This document shows positions 1-8,898 of a stretch of 64,000 nucleotides of DNA, in pieces. The notes below the pieces were generated by a model. That model did not search any database, was not told where the DNA came from, and saw only the letters and a list, made by a program, of their open reading frames with translations. Source of the stretch: JBOFWL01 sp051653605 (lineage in GTDB: Bacteria > Spirochaetota > Brevinematia > Brevinematales > Brevinemataceae); the NCBI GenBank assembly GCA_051653605.1, contig JBOFWL010000117.1, forward strand, positions 124,001 to 188,000, given 5' to 3'. Within the stretch, counting starts at the first letter, position 1. Each line of letters opens with the position of its first letter. Both the position numbers and the translations under genes were made by a program.

Positions 1-753
1 CCATGTCTCTTTTCTACGAGTAGTTTCAGATAACCCAGGATGCTTAATTAATCGCTGAATACTCTCTACATGCTCTATAATTTTTAAGGCTTCTTGAAGA
101 GAATTCTTACTTTTTGTCATTTGATAACTTTCCATCATTATCTCAGCTGATGATTCAATCATCTCAATTGTTAATTCAAAGATACTAATGACGTCTTTAT
201 GATTAGGGTCGAGTAGATTTTGATAGATAGGGTACCACTCACGAATATTTATAATGTTAGTAGAAAAACCTGTTAGGTCTCTGTAAAGGTGCCGTAAAGC
301 TTCACGAATAGGGGCTGTTGCAGGATAACAATCTTTGAGCATATTAACTTCTGTATTTATTTTAGAAATCAGCTTATATACTCTATTTGGTGTTAATTCT
401 TTAAGTTGAGCTAGTTCTTTTTGATTATCTAAAGATGCCTTACTGATTTTAATTCCAAATCCTTTTTGAGCCTCGCTAACAATCATGCTAAATCGTTTTC
501 TAGAAAGCTCTAGATATGATTCTGAATAACGATGAAAAGTCTGCTTATAGACTGCATTAATTAATCGATACTGCTCAATAATACTTAAATGCATTGTTAT
601 TGAACCAATAATACGATACTTATCAGCTGAACTTTTAGAAAGAATGTTGATTTTCTCTAATTCTTTAATTTTTAATAAGATAGAGTTGATCTTATCTTCA
701 AAAGGTTTAGCTGCTTCTTGAAATTTTATTTTTAATAAATTTTGATTGCTCAT
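1..753 (-). CDS. Hypothetical coiled-coil protein, C-terminus beyond the window
   Basis: An open frame runs from an ATG at 753 down to base 1 with no stop, so 251 codons are visible and the C-terminus is missing. A GGAG ribosome site lies about 11 bases upstream. The protein begins MSNQNLLKIKF, is rich in Lys, Glu, Leu and Ile, and looks almost wholly alpha-helical with coiled-coil character. No signal peptide or membrane segment is visible. I do not recognise the family. It diverges from the histidine kinase at 823, with about 70 bases between the two starts that must hold both promoters. That the gene is real is well supported by its uninterrupted length and ribosome site; its function is unknown. 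Confidence 0.75.
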   Translation of the reverse strand, partial: MSNQNLLKIKFQEAAKPFEDKINSILLKIKELEKINILSKSSADKYRIIGSITMHLSIIEQYRLINAVYKQTFHRYSESYLELSRKRFSMIVSEAQKGFGIKISKASLDNQKELAQLKELTPNRVYKLISKINTEVNMLKDCYPATAPIREALRHLYRDLTGFSTNIINIREWYPIYQNLLDPNHKDVISIFELTIEMIESSAEIMMESYQMTKSKNSLQEALKIIEHVESIQRLIKHPGLSETTRRKETW

Positions 754-822
754 AATAGAAAAACTCCGTTCTTCTATTATTCGGAATTATTATCAAAAAT
801 CCTAAGTCTAAAGGTGTATTTT

Positions 823-1908
823 ATGTTTGATAAACGCCGTGGTTTTTTTCAAAGATTACTTCAACGCATTGATAAAGTAGATAGATCTGAAGTTCCAGAA
901 ATTTTAGCTATTCTTTTGGAAGAAAGAGATTTATGGGAAGTTTTGGCTGAAAATTCCCCTTGTAAATTTGCTGTTTATAGAAATTCTGAACTTATTTTAG
1001 ATAGCTCTCAAGGGCTTTATACAGCTATTCAACACTCTCTTATAGAAAAAAATGATATATTAGAGCATACAATACCTTGTCCAAAGGGATTTGGGTATGA
1101 TTATATTACAGTAAAGAAAGTTATATATAAAAATTATCAGGTAATCTATATTTACCCTCAATTAGTATCTAATATGCAAGAGGAGAAGACTGCATTTAAA
1201 GATAGTTTAGAAGCCTTAGAAATGTTAGCAGCTGGAATTTCTCACGAGATTAAAAATCCCTTAACTGCTGTAGATATTCATACTCAGATTTTAGAAAGAT
1301 ATATAGCCAAAGGTCAAATCCAAGTGCCTGTAGAAGTTCAAGATTATATTAGTTTAATCAAAAAAGAAAATACACGTTTATTAGCTGTCCTAGATATTTT
1401 TCTTGGATCCATTAGAAAACGACAACTAACTTTGACATTCTGTGAAGTTAAAGATTTAATTTTAAACCTCGTAAAAGTTTTCGAAGCTGAATTCCAAGAA
1501 AAAGGGATATCACTTACACTTAATTTAGATTCTGTCCCTAAAATATTTACATCCCAAGAAATTCTTCAACAAGTGGCTTCAGATATTATTAGAAATGCTA
1601 TTGAAGCTTTGGAAGACAGAGAAACTAAGCATATTATTATAAGCTTAAAGGAAAATAATCTCCGAAATTCTGTATATATCGCGATAGAAGATTCTGGTCC
1701 TGGAATTTCTACAAATCTTCGAACTAGAATATTCGAACCTTATTATACGACAAAAAAAAGTGGCACAGGCTTAGGATTAACATTGGTAAAAAAAATGGTG
1801 GATGAACTAATGGGAACCATCTCTGTCGAAGATAGTAAAATAGGGGGAGCATCATTTATAATAAGTTTGCCAACATCTCAAGGGCAAAGAAAATTAACAT
1901 ATAAGTAA
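823..1908 (+). CDS. Cytoplasmic sensor histidine kinase, NtrB/AtoS-like, orphan
   Basis: This is a 361-residue histidine kinase. The H-box SHEIKNP carries the phospho-acceptor His near residue 141. The N-box Asn is near 258 (DIIRNAIEAL), the G1 box near 290 (EDSGPGIS) and the G2 box near 314 (GTGLGL), so the HisKA and HATPase_c domains are complete. The first 120 residues hold no membrane segment and no recognised sensor domain, so the input is probably cytosolic. An open frame extends upstream to 742, but the ATG at 823 has AAGGTG at 811-816 and avoids overlap with the divergent gene. No response regulator is adjacent. The SHEIKNPLTA sequence resembles kinases that partner sigma-54 activators; that pairing is inference. 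Confidence 0.88.
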   Translation: MFDKRRGFFQRLLQRIDKVDRSEVPEILAILLEERDLWEVLAENSPCKFAVYRNSELILDSSQGLYTAIQHSLIEKNDILEHTIPCPKGFGYDYITVKKVIYKNYQVIYIYPQLVSNMQEEKTAFKDSLEALEMLAAGISHEIKNPLTAVDIHTQILERYIAKGQIQVPVEVQDYISLIKKENTRLLAVLDIFLGSIRKRQLTLTFCEVKDLILNLVKVFEAEFQEKGISLTLNLDSVPKIFTSQEILQQVASDIIRNAIEALEDRETKHIIISLKENNLRNSVYIAIEDSGPGISTNLRTRIFEPYYTTKKSGTGLGLTLVKKMVDELMGTISVEDSKIGGASFIISLPTSQGQRKLTYK

Positions 1909-1913
1909 AGAAA

Positions 1914-2921
1914 TTAGACTAATTCTTTTTGGACTAATTCACAAAGTTGAGGAATGAACCATTCTCTAAATTCATTCATTGTAACCTGATCAAATCGACA
2001 GGCTGCAGCCCTTTTATGGCCTCCGCCACCAAAATGAGATGCAATCTTTGAAACATCAGTATCATTTTTACTACGGATAGATACACTTATTGTATGATCA
2101 CTTCGTTCTTTGATAAGAACATATATTTCAACTGTTTCAACGCTAGACATTAAAGGTAGCATGTTGTTAATCATATCAACTCCTCCTGCTCCTTGAATAT
2201 CATCCAGTGATATATAAGAAACTACAAGCCGACCATCGAAAAAAACTTGAATATGCTCCAACATAACTCGAACTAATGTAAACCATTCTATGGGAAGAGA
2301 TTGATTAATTTTTTGATGGATATTAATGGGGACAGCCCCAGCTGCTACTAATTTTGAAGCAACATTGAATGTTCCACTATCACTTTTTTCAAAAGTGAAG
2401 GACCCAGTATCTGTCATAATACCTGCAAACAAGGCTTCAGCACATTCCTTAGAAATGGGAATATTTAAAAATTCCATTAATAAAAAAATCAACTCAGCAG
2501 TACTAGAAATATTACTAATAATATTTAGATCACCATAATTGGGATTCATGTGGTGGTGATCTATATTAACAATAAATTGAGAAGGCCTTAAACTTTGTTC
2601 AACAAATCCTGAACGACTACGTTGACCACAATCAACAAAAACAACAAGATCGGTTTGTTCATTTTCAAGTAGTTGTTGAACATCTGTTTCATTATATCGA
2701 GAAATCTTTTCGGATCGAGGAAGAAATGTTAAATTAGCTGGTATATCATCGTCGAGAATCATATCAAAGTCTTTCCCAAAGTGAGAACAGATATACGAAA
2801 ATGCAATGAGACTTCCAAGAGCATCGCCATCTGGACTTTTATGAGTAGTAATCCGAACACGAGAACACTGTTCAAGTTGTATTTTTAGTTCGTTTGCCAG
2901 CTGATTTAAAGATTTCATCAT
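1914..2921 (-). CDS. nrnA: DHH/DHHA1 phosphoesterase, NrnA-type oligoribonuclease / pAp phosphatase
   Basis: This 335-residue protein belongs to the DHH family, which degrades short RNA oligonucleotides and dephosphorylates pAp. Metal-binding motifs are in order: SPDGDALGS near residue 29, VDCGQ near 96, NIDHHH near 118 and DTGSF near 170. The DHHA1 substrate-binding motif GGGGHKRAA is near the C-terminus. The length matches NrnA. Its ATG overlaps the rbfA stop as ATGA, and GAAGGAG sits just upstream, so it is translationally coupled. A second ATG directly follows and could be used instead. Linkage to rbfA-infB-nusA is common in bacteria. It converges on the histidine kinase with only five bases between stops and no visible terminator. 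Confidence 0.9.
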   Translation of the reverse strand: MMKSLNQLANELKIQLEQCSRVRITTHKSPDGDALGSLIAFSYICSHFGKDFDMILDDDIPANLTFLPRSEKISRYNETDVQQLLENEQTDLVVFVDCGQRSRSGFVEQSLRPSQFIVNIDHHHMNPNYGDLNIISNISSTAELIFLLMEFLNIPISKECAEALFAGIMTDTGSFTFEKSDSGTFNVASKLVAAGAVPINIHQKINQSLPIEWFTLVRVMLEHIQVFFDGRLVVSYISLDDIQGAGGVDMINNMLPLMSSVETVEIYVLIKERSDHTISVSIRSKNDTDVSKIASHFGGGGHKRAAACRFDQVTMNEFREWFIPQLCELVQKELV

Positions 2922-3295
2922 TTAACTCCTTCTTCAGAAGAGTGAAGCCAAGTATTAATATATTCATCATCATCAACAGCTTCAAATCTAATCTCAGGAC
3001 AACGACGTAAAGATAATTGAGTGCCTACCACAGAAGAAATATAACCTGCAGATCGTCTGACAGCATCAAGGGTTTTGACAATATCTTTCTTATCTGAACC
3101 AAAAATGCGCACTTTTACGTAAGCAATTTCAAAATCTTTAGACATTTTAACAGCAAGAATGCTAACAAGAGCGTTAACTCCTGGATCTTTAACATCTTGA
3201 CTAATTACTTGTGCAATTTCTTTCATTAGAGTTTTTTCAAATCGTTCTGAACGACGAGATGAAGGTTTTTCTTTAATAAAGTTTTTTCTAATCAT
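2918..3295 (-). CDS. rbfA: Ribosome-binding factor A
   Basis: A 125-residue protein matching RbfA in size, domain and gene context. RbfA binds the 30S subunit near the 16S rRNA 5' helix and helps late maturation. The KH-like fold is suggested by RSERFEKTLMKEIAQVISQDVKDP at the N-terminus and by a strand-helix segment reading IRFEAVDDDEY near the end. It lies three bases after infB and overlaps nrnA by four, so it sits within a tight ribosome-biogenesis operon. Nothing in it looks unusual. Confidence 0.9.
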   Translation of the reverse strand: MIRKNFIKEKPSSRRSERFEKTLMKEIAQVISQDVKDPGVNALVSILAVKMSKDFEIAYVKVRIFGSDKKDIVKTLDAVRRSAGYISSVVGTQLSLRRCPEIRFEAVDDDEYINTWLHSSEEGVK

Positions 3296-3298
3296 AGT

Positions 3299-5848
3299 TT
3301 ATTTTTCAATGGACGCACCATCTTCGGAAATCTCAAATTTACGTTCTTTTGTATCTACTTGGTAGGTTTCAACAATATCTCCAACTTTGAAATCATCAAA
3401 ATTTTCAAAAGTTATGCCACACTCAAACCCTTTTTGAACTTCAGATACATCATCTTTGAAACGACGTAGACTTTTAAATTTACCGTTCCAAACTTGAGTG
3501 CCTTCTCTAAAGATACGAACAACATTCGATCGCCGTAGAAATCCTTCAGTTACATAAGATCCAGCAACTTTTCCAATGTTTGTAATTTTTATCAATTCAC
3601 GAATTTCAGCTTCACCTATTTTTGTTTCACTAACTTCAGGCTCAAGCATTCCCTCAATGACACTACGCACATGTTCTACTAAATCATATATAACGGTAAA
3701 GCGACGGACAGGAATATCTGCGTTTTCAGCACGGGTTTTTGCGCCTCCTTCAACTCGGACTCTAAAAGCTAAAATAGCAGCGGCCTCAGCAGAAGAATCT
3801 ACAAGAGTCTGCGCCAACATAACATCTCCATCACCGACAGCGCCAATTCCAGAATGAATCACACTAACTTTAACTTCTGTATTTTTAAGAGATGATAGAG
3901 CATAAATGATAGCTTCTAAGGATCCATTAACGTCAGCTTTAATAAGTACCTTATATTCTTTAAGGTTAGGGTTTGCAATTCGTTCCATAGCATTACTCAT
4001 GGAAAGTTTCTTTTGGCGAATAATTTCTTCATTACGCTTCAGGATTGCTCTACGTTCTGCTAAGGATCTAGCTTCTTCTTCATCTGCCATAATATAGAAA
4101 TCATCACCAGCTTCAGGTAGAGATGCAAATCCCATAATTTCAACGGGGATTGAAGGACCTGCTGAATCGGATTTCTCACCTCTATCATTAAATAGGGCTC
4201 TTATTCTTCCATGGGTTGTTCCAGATATGAAAGAATCACCTGTTCTTACCGTACCATTTTTGATCATTACAGTAGCAACAGCTCCTCGACCAATATCCAT
4301 TTTTGATTCAACGACAAATCCCATTCCTGCACGAGAAGCGTTTGCTTTCAAGTCCATAACTTCAGCCACAAGTAAAATAGATTCCAGAAGTTCAGGGATT
4401 CCTTGTCCTGTAGCAGCTGATACAGGGACAAAAATAGTATCTCCACCCCATTCTTCAGGAAGAAGACCGCGTTCAGCAACCATCTGTTTTGCTCGTTCAA
4501 TATCAGCATTTGGCAGATCTATCTTATTAATAGCAACAATGATAGGAGCTTTTGCAGCTTGTGCATGGCTAATAGCCTCTAATGTTTGAGGTTTTGGACC
4601 TTCTTCTGCAGAAACAACCAAGATAACAATGTCTGTAATCTTGGCCCCGCGTGCTCTCATTGATGTAAAGGCTGCGTGTCCAGGGGTATCCAAGAAAGTT
4701 ATAACCCCTTGAGGAATTGAAACAGAATACGCACCTATATGTTGAGTGATACCACCAGATTCATGGGCAACAACGTTTGTCTTACGGATGGTATCTAGTA
4801 ATTTTGTTTTTCCATGGTCTACATGACCCATAATTGTAACAATTGGCGGTCTAGGACTAAGATCTTTTACGTCATCCTCATCAATACGGATTTGAACTTC
4901 TTCATGTTCATCCTTAACAAGGATTCTACATCCAAATTCATCTGCAAGTAGAATTGCAGTATCTGCGTCTAAGTCGTCATTAATCGTAGCCTTTTGCCCC
5001 AACTTAAATAAAGTTGAGATTAATTCCGCTGCTTTTAAGTTCATTTTACGAGCAAGATCAGAAATCTTTATGATTGGTCCAATTTCTATTTCTTCAGGAA
5101 CAACAGCTTCACCTTTTTTCTTCTTACCTGCACTTTGCATCTTGCTCAAGAATATTTCTTCTTGAATTCGCTTGTTATTGCGGTCAAAAACTCTTTTATC
5201 TTTATGTTGAGTATCGCGTCTATGACTTTGAGTTTTTGCATTAGCTGTAGCCGCTGCTGCAGGGTTGGGAGCACCCGGTCTTCCTCCTCCTCCTCCTTGA
5301 GGACGTTGGCCGTAAGGTCTATCCCCTTGAGGACGTTGACCATAAGGTCTATCCCCTTGGGGACGTTGTCCGTAAGGTCTATCACCTTGGGGGCGTTGAC
5401 CATAAGGTCTATCACCTTGAGGACGTTGTTGTCCGTAAGGTCTATCACCTTGAGGACGTTGGCCGTAAGGTCTATCACCTTGGGGGCGTTGACCGTAAGG
5501 TCTATCACTTTGAGGGCGACCGTAAGGTCTATCGCTTTGAGGGCGACCGTAAGGTCTATCGCTTTGAGGGCGACCGTAAGGTCTATCGCTTTGAGGACGA
5601 CCATACGGCTTATCACTTTGGGGGCGTTGCTCTGTAGGTGTTGAAGATACAGAAGGAGAGGGAGGGCGGCTTTCCATACGTTGCTCTATATTTTTTGGAG
5701 TAGCTTCTAATGTTGATGAGGAAGAGACAGGTGTCTCTCTAACTTGTTCAATAGCTTTATCCTGAGTATGAAGTTTTTTGTTATCATCAGCTGCAGAATT
5801 ACTTTTAATTTTAATTTTAATTTTCTTTATTTTAGACTCTTCTGACAT
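3299..5848 (-). CDS. infB: Translation initiation factor IF-2 with a tandem-repeat N-terminal region
   Basis: This 849-residue GTPase brings initiator tRNA to the 30S subunit. The G1 loop GHVDHGKT is at residues 352-359, followed by DTPGH (G3) and NKID (G4), then the usual IF-2 C-terminal domains. An IF2_N-like segment (IKISDLARKMNLKAAELIS) begins near residue 271. Residues 75-196 are a low-complexity linker made of a nonapeptide RPQ[S/G]D[R/K]PYG repeated in tandem. The start at 5848 has AAGGAGA upstream. The N-terminal region of IF-2 varies widely between bacteria, so the repeat is not expected to affect catalysis. It sits between nusA and rbfA, as in many bacteria. Confidence 0.97.
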   Translation of the reverse strand: MSEESKIKKIKIKIKSNSAADDNKKLHTQDKAIEQVRETPVSSSSTLEATPKNIEQRMESRPPSPSVSSTPTEQRPQSDKPYGRPQSDRPYGRPQSDRPYGRPQSDRPYGRPQSDRPYGQRPQGDRPYGQRPQGDRPYGQQRPQGDRPYGQRPQGDRPYGQRPQGDRPYGQRPQGDRPYGQRPQGGGGGRPGAPNPAAAATANAKTQSHRRDTQHKDKRVFDRNNKRIQEEIFLSKMQSAGKKKKGEAVVPEEIEIGPIIKISDLARKMNLKAAELISTLFKLGQKATINDDLDADTAILLADEFGCRILVKDEHEEVQIRIDEDDVKDLSPRPPIVTIMGHVDHGKTKLLDTIRKTNVVAHESGGITQHIGAYSVSIPQGVITFLDTPGHAAFTSMRARGAKITDIVILVVSAEEGPKPQTLEAISHAQAAKAPIIVAINKIDLPNADIERAKQMVAERGLLPEEWGGDTIFVPVSAATGQGIPELLESILLVAEVMDLKANASRAGMGFVVESKMDIGRGAVATVMIKNGTVRTGDSFISGTTHGRIRALFNDRGEKSDSAGPSIPVEIMGFASLPEAGDDFYIMADEEEARSLAERRAILKRNEEIIRQKKLSMSNAMERIANPNLKEYKVLIKADVNGSLEAIIYALSSLKNTEVKVSVIHSGIGAVGDGDVMLAQTLVDSSAEAAAILAFRVRVEGGAKTRAENADIPVRRFTVIYDLVEHVRSVIEGMLEPEVSETKIGEAEIRELIKITNIGKVAGSYVTEGFLRRSNVVRIFREGTQVWNGKFKSLRRFKDDVSEVQKGFECGITFENFDDFKVGDIVETYQVDTKERKFEISEDGASIEK
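5279..5626 (-). repeat. In-frame tandem repeat in infB, 27- then 30-base units
   Basis: There are twelve complete copies of a unit encoding RPQ[S/G]D[R/K]PYG. The first five copies are 27-base units reading RPQSD[K/R]PYG. The following seven contain Gly instead of Ser and are mostly separated by one Gln (30-base period), with QQ once. The array ends in RPQ followed by Gly residues. The two sub-blocks suggest two rounds of expansion. The peptide is rich in Arg, Pro, Gln and Tyr, and is likely disordered and basic. Confidence 0.95.
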
Positions 5849-5889
5849 GAGGTCTCCTTATTGTTGTCACCACATCATTAAAACAGTTG

Positions 5890-7245
5890 TTATTCACTGT
5901 CTTCCTCGATTTCAATATTATCTTCAATAATTTTCCAGATTTCCAATGCCTCATTTAAACTAAGACCTGTTTGTAGGGTAAGATCTTCAACGGTAAGTTC
6001 AATAACTTCTGTTACACTATTGAAACCAGCTTCTTGAAGGGCGTTAATTTGTTCCGGAGTAAATGGAAGTAAATCTAAAGGAATAGCTTCATCATCAACC
6101 ACTTCAAAACTATCTGTTTCCCCAATTCCCAGAATATTATCTACTTCTTTTTGTTTTTCTTTAAGAACTTCTTCAAATTCAGAATAATTACGGAAAATAA
6201 TCTTCCACCCAACGATTTCCTCTAACATTCGCTGGTGGGAACCACCTTTTCCAATTAATGGAGCTAAAAACTCATCAGCAACAACGATAAAGGCTTCTTT
6301 AGTATCGTAATTTAAGTCAATATTGAAAACTTCTGCAATGCGATTTTTAAGGACACGGCTAGCTCTCACAGCATTTGTAATAAGATCTTTGATATCTGCT
6401 TTGTAGCGAATAATCTCAATTCGTTCACTACCTAGTTCATTACGAATAGGCTTAATGTTGGCACCTTCTTTACCCACAGTTACACTAATAGGATCGAGAT
6501 TATCCACTGTAGATTGAAGGAGTATTTTTGTTACTTCTCCGGGTTTGCGAGCAACAGCCTTTATTACAAAAGTGCCATCAGCAATTTCAGGAATATGAAG
6601 TTTAAGCAGTTCTTGGACGATAGCAGGGTTTGTACGTGTAAGAATAAGTTGACTTTCACTACGCTTTGTTACTTGCAGAACATCTTTTAAGTAAACTTTA
6701 ACGCTATCTCCTAGGTCTAGCACTTCATCAGGTAGAGCTTCTTTATATGGCAGAAAAGCTTCTGTGCCTCTAGGTTCTAGGGAAATGTAGTATCCACCAT
6801 TTTTATTTTCAGTTTTTGATTTAACTCTACCAGAGAACATTGTATTAATCTTATCAACATACTCACTGTACAGAATATCCTTTTGAATATCTGTTACTTT
6901 TTGTTTGATTTGTTGCTTTATGATTAAAGCAGCTTGACGTCCATATTTCTCGATAGGCAAGGGGATTTTAATAGTATCACCGACAGTCATTTTGTCACTT
7001 TGAGAAAAGAGTTTAGCATCTTCTGCCGTTATTTCCGTAATAGGTTCTTCCACTTCTGAGACAATTGTTTTTATTTGCCACAGAGAAACACTATTTTTGC
7101 CTAATTCCACCTCGAAATTATCAAAATCCTTTCCAAATTCTCTTTTGTAAAGGGTTGCGAAAGAATCTTTTAAAACGTTTGCTGCAATATCTTCTGGGAT
7201 CTTATGTTCCGAGGCAAAAGCACGGATCAGTTCGGACAGAGCCAT
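5890..7245 (-). CDS. nusA: Transcription termination/antitermination factor NusA
   Basis: This 451-residue protein has the normal NusA order: an N-terminal RNA-polymerase-binding domain, an S1 domain around residues 130-200 (FSGRVKSKTENKNGGYYISL), and two KH domains with GKEGANIKPIRNEL and LIGKGGSHQRMLEEIVGWKI. An acidic linker leads to a C-terminal helix-hairpin-helix-like segment (INALQEAGFNSVTEVIELT). NusA controls pausing and termination. It follows rimP by 49 bases and precedes infB by 41 bases in the classic rimP-nusA-infB order. A hairpin lies in the leader of this operon, where NusA-dependent control is imaginable; that is inference. Confidence 0.96.
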   Translation of the reverse strand: MALSELIRAFASEHKIPEDIAANVLKDSFATLYKREFGKDFDNFEVELGKNSVSLWQIKTIVSEVEEPITEITAEDAKLFSQSDKMTVGDTIKIPLPIEKYGRQAALIIKQQIKQKVTDIQKDILYSEYVDKINTMFSGRVKSKTENKNGGYYISLEPRGTEAFLPYKEALPDEVLDLGDSVKVYLKDVLQVTKRSESQLILTRTNPAIVQELLKLHIPEIADGTFVIKAVARKPGEVTKILLQSTVDNLDPISVTVGKEGANIKPIRNELGSERIEIIRYKADIKDLITNAVRASRVLKNRIAEVFNIDLNYDTKEAFIVVADEFLAPLIGKGGSHQRMLEEIVGWKIIFRNYSEFEEVLKEKQKEVDNILGIGETDSFEVVDDEAIPLDLLPFTPEQINALQEAGFNSVTEVIELTVEDLTLQTGLSLNEALEIWKIIEDNIEIEEDSE

Positions 7246-7294
7246 TCATATCCTCCAATTTAAGGCTTGTATTTTTATTTAATAATATACTAAA

Positions 7295-7786
7295 TCAATC
7301 TTCGCGGCGTTTTTTAAGGGCGCGTTGAAAATCATAATAGAGACGAGCTTTTTTTATATCGCTTACGGGTAGAGAAAAGCGTTCTTCATTGATTTTAAAC
7401 GAACAAGTGCCTTCACCATATTCTAAAAGTTGGGCAATGAAAAATCCCTCTTTTTGTGAGTAGGACAATTCATTTTTAGGGAAAACCTTAAATTCTTTGC
7501 CAATAAAATAGGGATATTCACTATCATTTTTGATTTCACGCTCTAATCCTGGGCTCTCTACCACAAGATCATATCGTTTTTCAATAGGGTCATCTATATC
7601 TAGGCGTCGAGATAGGATTTCTGCAACTTCTGTACAGTCTTCGGAACCAACAGGGTGTGCTGTGTGGTATAAAACCACTTTAAGAGTGTGTTTGGATTTG
7701 GCTCTTAATAGCATAACATCGAGGCACACATAACCTAAATCTTGAATAGTTGATCGAACAATCTCGTATAATTCTTGATCTTGCAT
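7295..7786 (-). CDS. rimP: Ribosome maturation factor RimP
   Basis: This 163-residue protein matches RimP in length and in its typical segments: LGYVCLDVMLLRAKSKHTLKVVLYH in the N-terminal domain, DCTEVAEILSRRLD (equivalent to the common D-C...VSR.L.. stretch), and YDLVVESPGLEREIK, which matches the family's Y.LEVSSPGLDRPL. It helps 30S maturation. It is the first gene of the operon that continues with nusA, infB, rbfA and nrnA. A consensus promoter lies about 60 bases upstream. The segments are quoted here to show homology, and no key region seems missing. Confidence 0.92.
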   Translation of the reverse strand: MQDQELYEIVRSTIQDLGYVCLDVMLLRAKSKHTLKVVLYHTAHPVGSEDCTEVAEILSRRLDIDDPIEKRYDLVVESPGLEREIKNDSEYPYFIGKEFKVFPKNELSYSQKEGFFIAQLLEYGEGTCSFKINEERFSLPVSDIKKARLYYDFQRALKKRRED

Positions 7787-7809
7787 AAGGCTTCCTGAGG
7801 GTATTAAAC

Positions 7810-7838
7810 AAATAAGGAGCCAACCCGGCTCCTTATTT
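7810..7838 (-). terminator. Hairpin between the aldo/keto reductase gene and rimP
   Basis: A perfect 12-base stem (7810-7821 pairs with 7827-7838) has a five-base loop and is followed on the minus strand by the T-rich TTATTTGTTT. It can terminate the aldo/keto reductase transcript. The rimP promoter lies upstream of it, with a predicted start at about 7839, so the same hairpin would also form at the very 5' end of the rimP operon mRNA. Confidence 0.75.
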
Positions 7839-7845
7839 CATATAG

Positions 7846-7874
7846 ATTGTATCATAAACGAAAGAGAATGTCAA
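7846..7874 (-). promoter_or_regulatory. Sigma-70-type promoter of the rimP-nusA-infB operon
   Basis: On the minus strand, TTGACA (7869-7874) is followed by a 17-base spacer and TACAAT (7846-7851). The match to consensus is 11 of 12. The expected start point is about 7839, immediately before the hairpin at 7810-7838. Confidence 0.8.
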
Positions 7875-7885
7875 GCAATAATGTA

Positions 7886-8857
7886 TTATTTTTGAGAATT
7901 ATCGGAAGATTGGTCAAAAATTTGCTCTATATCGATCATTTCTTGCTCTGATAGCTCAATATTAATGGCTTCAATGTTTGATTCTAACTGAGAAATCTTA
8001 GTTGCACCAGTAAGAGCTGATACAACTCCAGGTTTATGGAGAAGCCAAGCGAGAGCTAATTGGGCAGGTGTACATCCTTTTTTATCAGCATAAGCAACGT
8101 AATGTTGGATTCTATCTAAGTTTTGAGGGGTAAGATAACGAGCAATGAAATCTTGAGTATCCTCATTTGCTGCACGAGAATCTTTTGGTATTTCAGCACC
8201 TTTCTTATATTTACCTGTAAGGAATCCTTGAGCAAGCGGGGAGAAGGGGACTAGCCCAATGCCATTATTGATACAAGTTGAAACTACTTCTTTTTCTATA
8301 TTTCGGTTAACTAGATTATAAACAGGTTGATTTACAATAATACTATCTAAAAGATAATCTTCTTGAATTTTCAATCCTTCAATAATCTGACTAGCAGCCC
8401 ACTCACTAACACCCATATAGAGGATTTTTCCTTGACGAATAAAATCGTCAATCGTGCGGAGAGTTTCATAAAGATCTGCTTCTGGATCAAAACGATGGCA
8501 GTAAAAAATATCAACGTAGTCAACATTTAGTCGTTGCAAGGATTTGTGTACTTGTTCAAAAACATGTTTTCTAGATAGTCCTCTCCCATTTGGAAGATCA
8601 CTCATTGGCCAAAATGCTTTTGTAGTAAGCACATAACTCTCACGGGGGTATCGATTTAAAATCTCCCCCATGATTTTTTCAGACGCACCATTAGCATAAA
8701 CATTTGCACAATCAAAGAAATTAATACCTAACTCATATGCTTTGTCAATAATAGCGTATGAGGAGTCACTATTAGTTGTTCCCCCGTAGGTAAGCCATCC
8801 CCCCAAACTGATTTCACTAACTAATAATCCAGATTTTCCCAAACGACGATATTTCAT
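7886..8857 (-). CDS. Aldo/keto reductase, Kv-beta/YghZ-like subgroup
   Basis: This 323-residue NADPH-dependent oxidoreductase has a TIM-barrel fold. The opening KYRRLGKSGLLVSEISLGGW is typical of the subgroup that includes K+-channel beta subunits and bacterial YghZ. The catalytic tetrad can be placed as Asp and Tyr in FFDCANVYANG, Lys in TTKAFW and His in FYCHRF. The C-terminal cofactor segment reads VVSALTGATKISQLESNIEA. A GGAGGG site precedes the ATG. It lies 41 bases after fliD in the same direction and may be co-transcribed. The physiological substrate cannot be told from sequence; detoxification of aldehydes is one possibility. Confidence 0.9.
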   Translation of the reverse strand: MKYRRLGKSGLLVSEISLGGWLTYGGTTNSDSSYAIIDKAYELGINFFDCANVYANGASEKIMGEILNRYPRESYVLTTKAFWPMSDLPNGRGLSRKHVFEQVHKSLQRLNVDYVDIFYCHRFDPEADLYETLRTIDDFIRQGKILYMGVSEWAASQIIEGLKIQEDYLLDSIIVNQPVYNLVNRNIEKEVVSTCINNGIGLVPFSPLAQGFLTGKYKKGAEIPKDSRAANEDTQDFIARYLTPQNLDRIQHYVAYADKKGCTPAQLALAWLLHKPGVVSALTGATKISQLESNIEAINIELSEQEMIDIEQIFDQSSDNSQK

Positions 8858-8898
8858 ATATGCCCTCCAAAGATACTAGTTCTATATCATTACTATAT

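Noticed and set aside
742..822. Start of the histidine kinase at 742
   Set aside because: It would overlap the divergent gene and has no ribosome site; AAGGTG fits the ATG at 823.
4227..4589. Plus-strand open frames opposite infB, dnaK and accD
   Set aside because: They lie opposite strongly conserved genes, lack ribosome sites and give products with no recognisable features.
5135..5644. A 169-codon open frame on the plus strand opposite infB
   Set aside because: It is a by-product of the tandem repeat on the minus strand. Its product is a monotonous R-S-I-T-L repeat with no ribosome site, while infB is certain.
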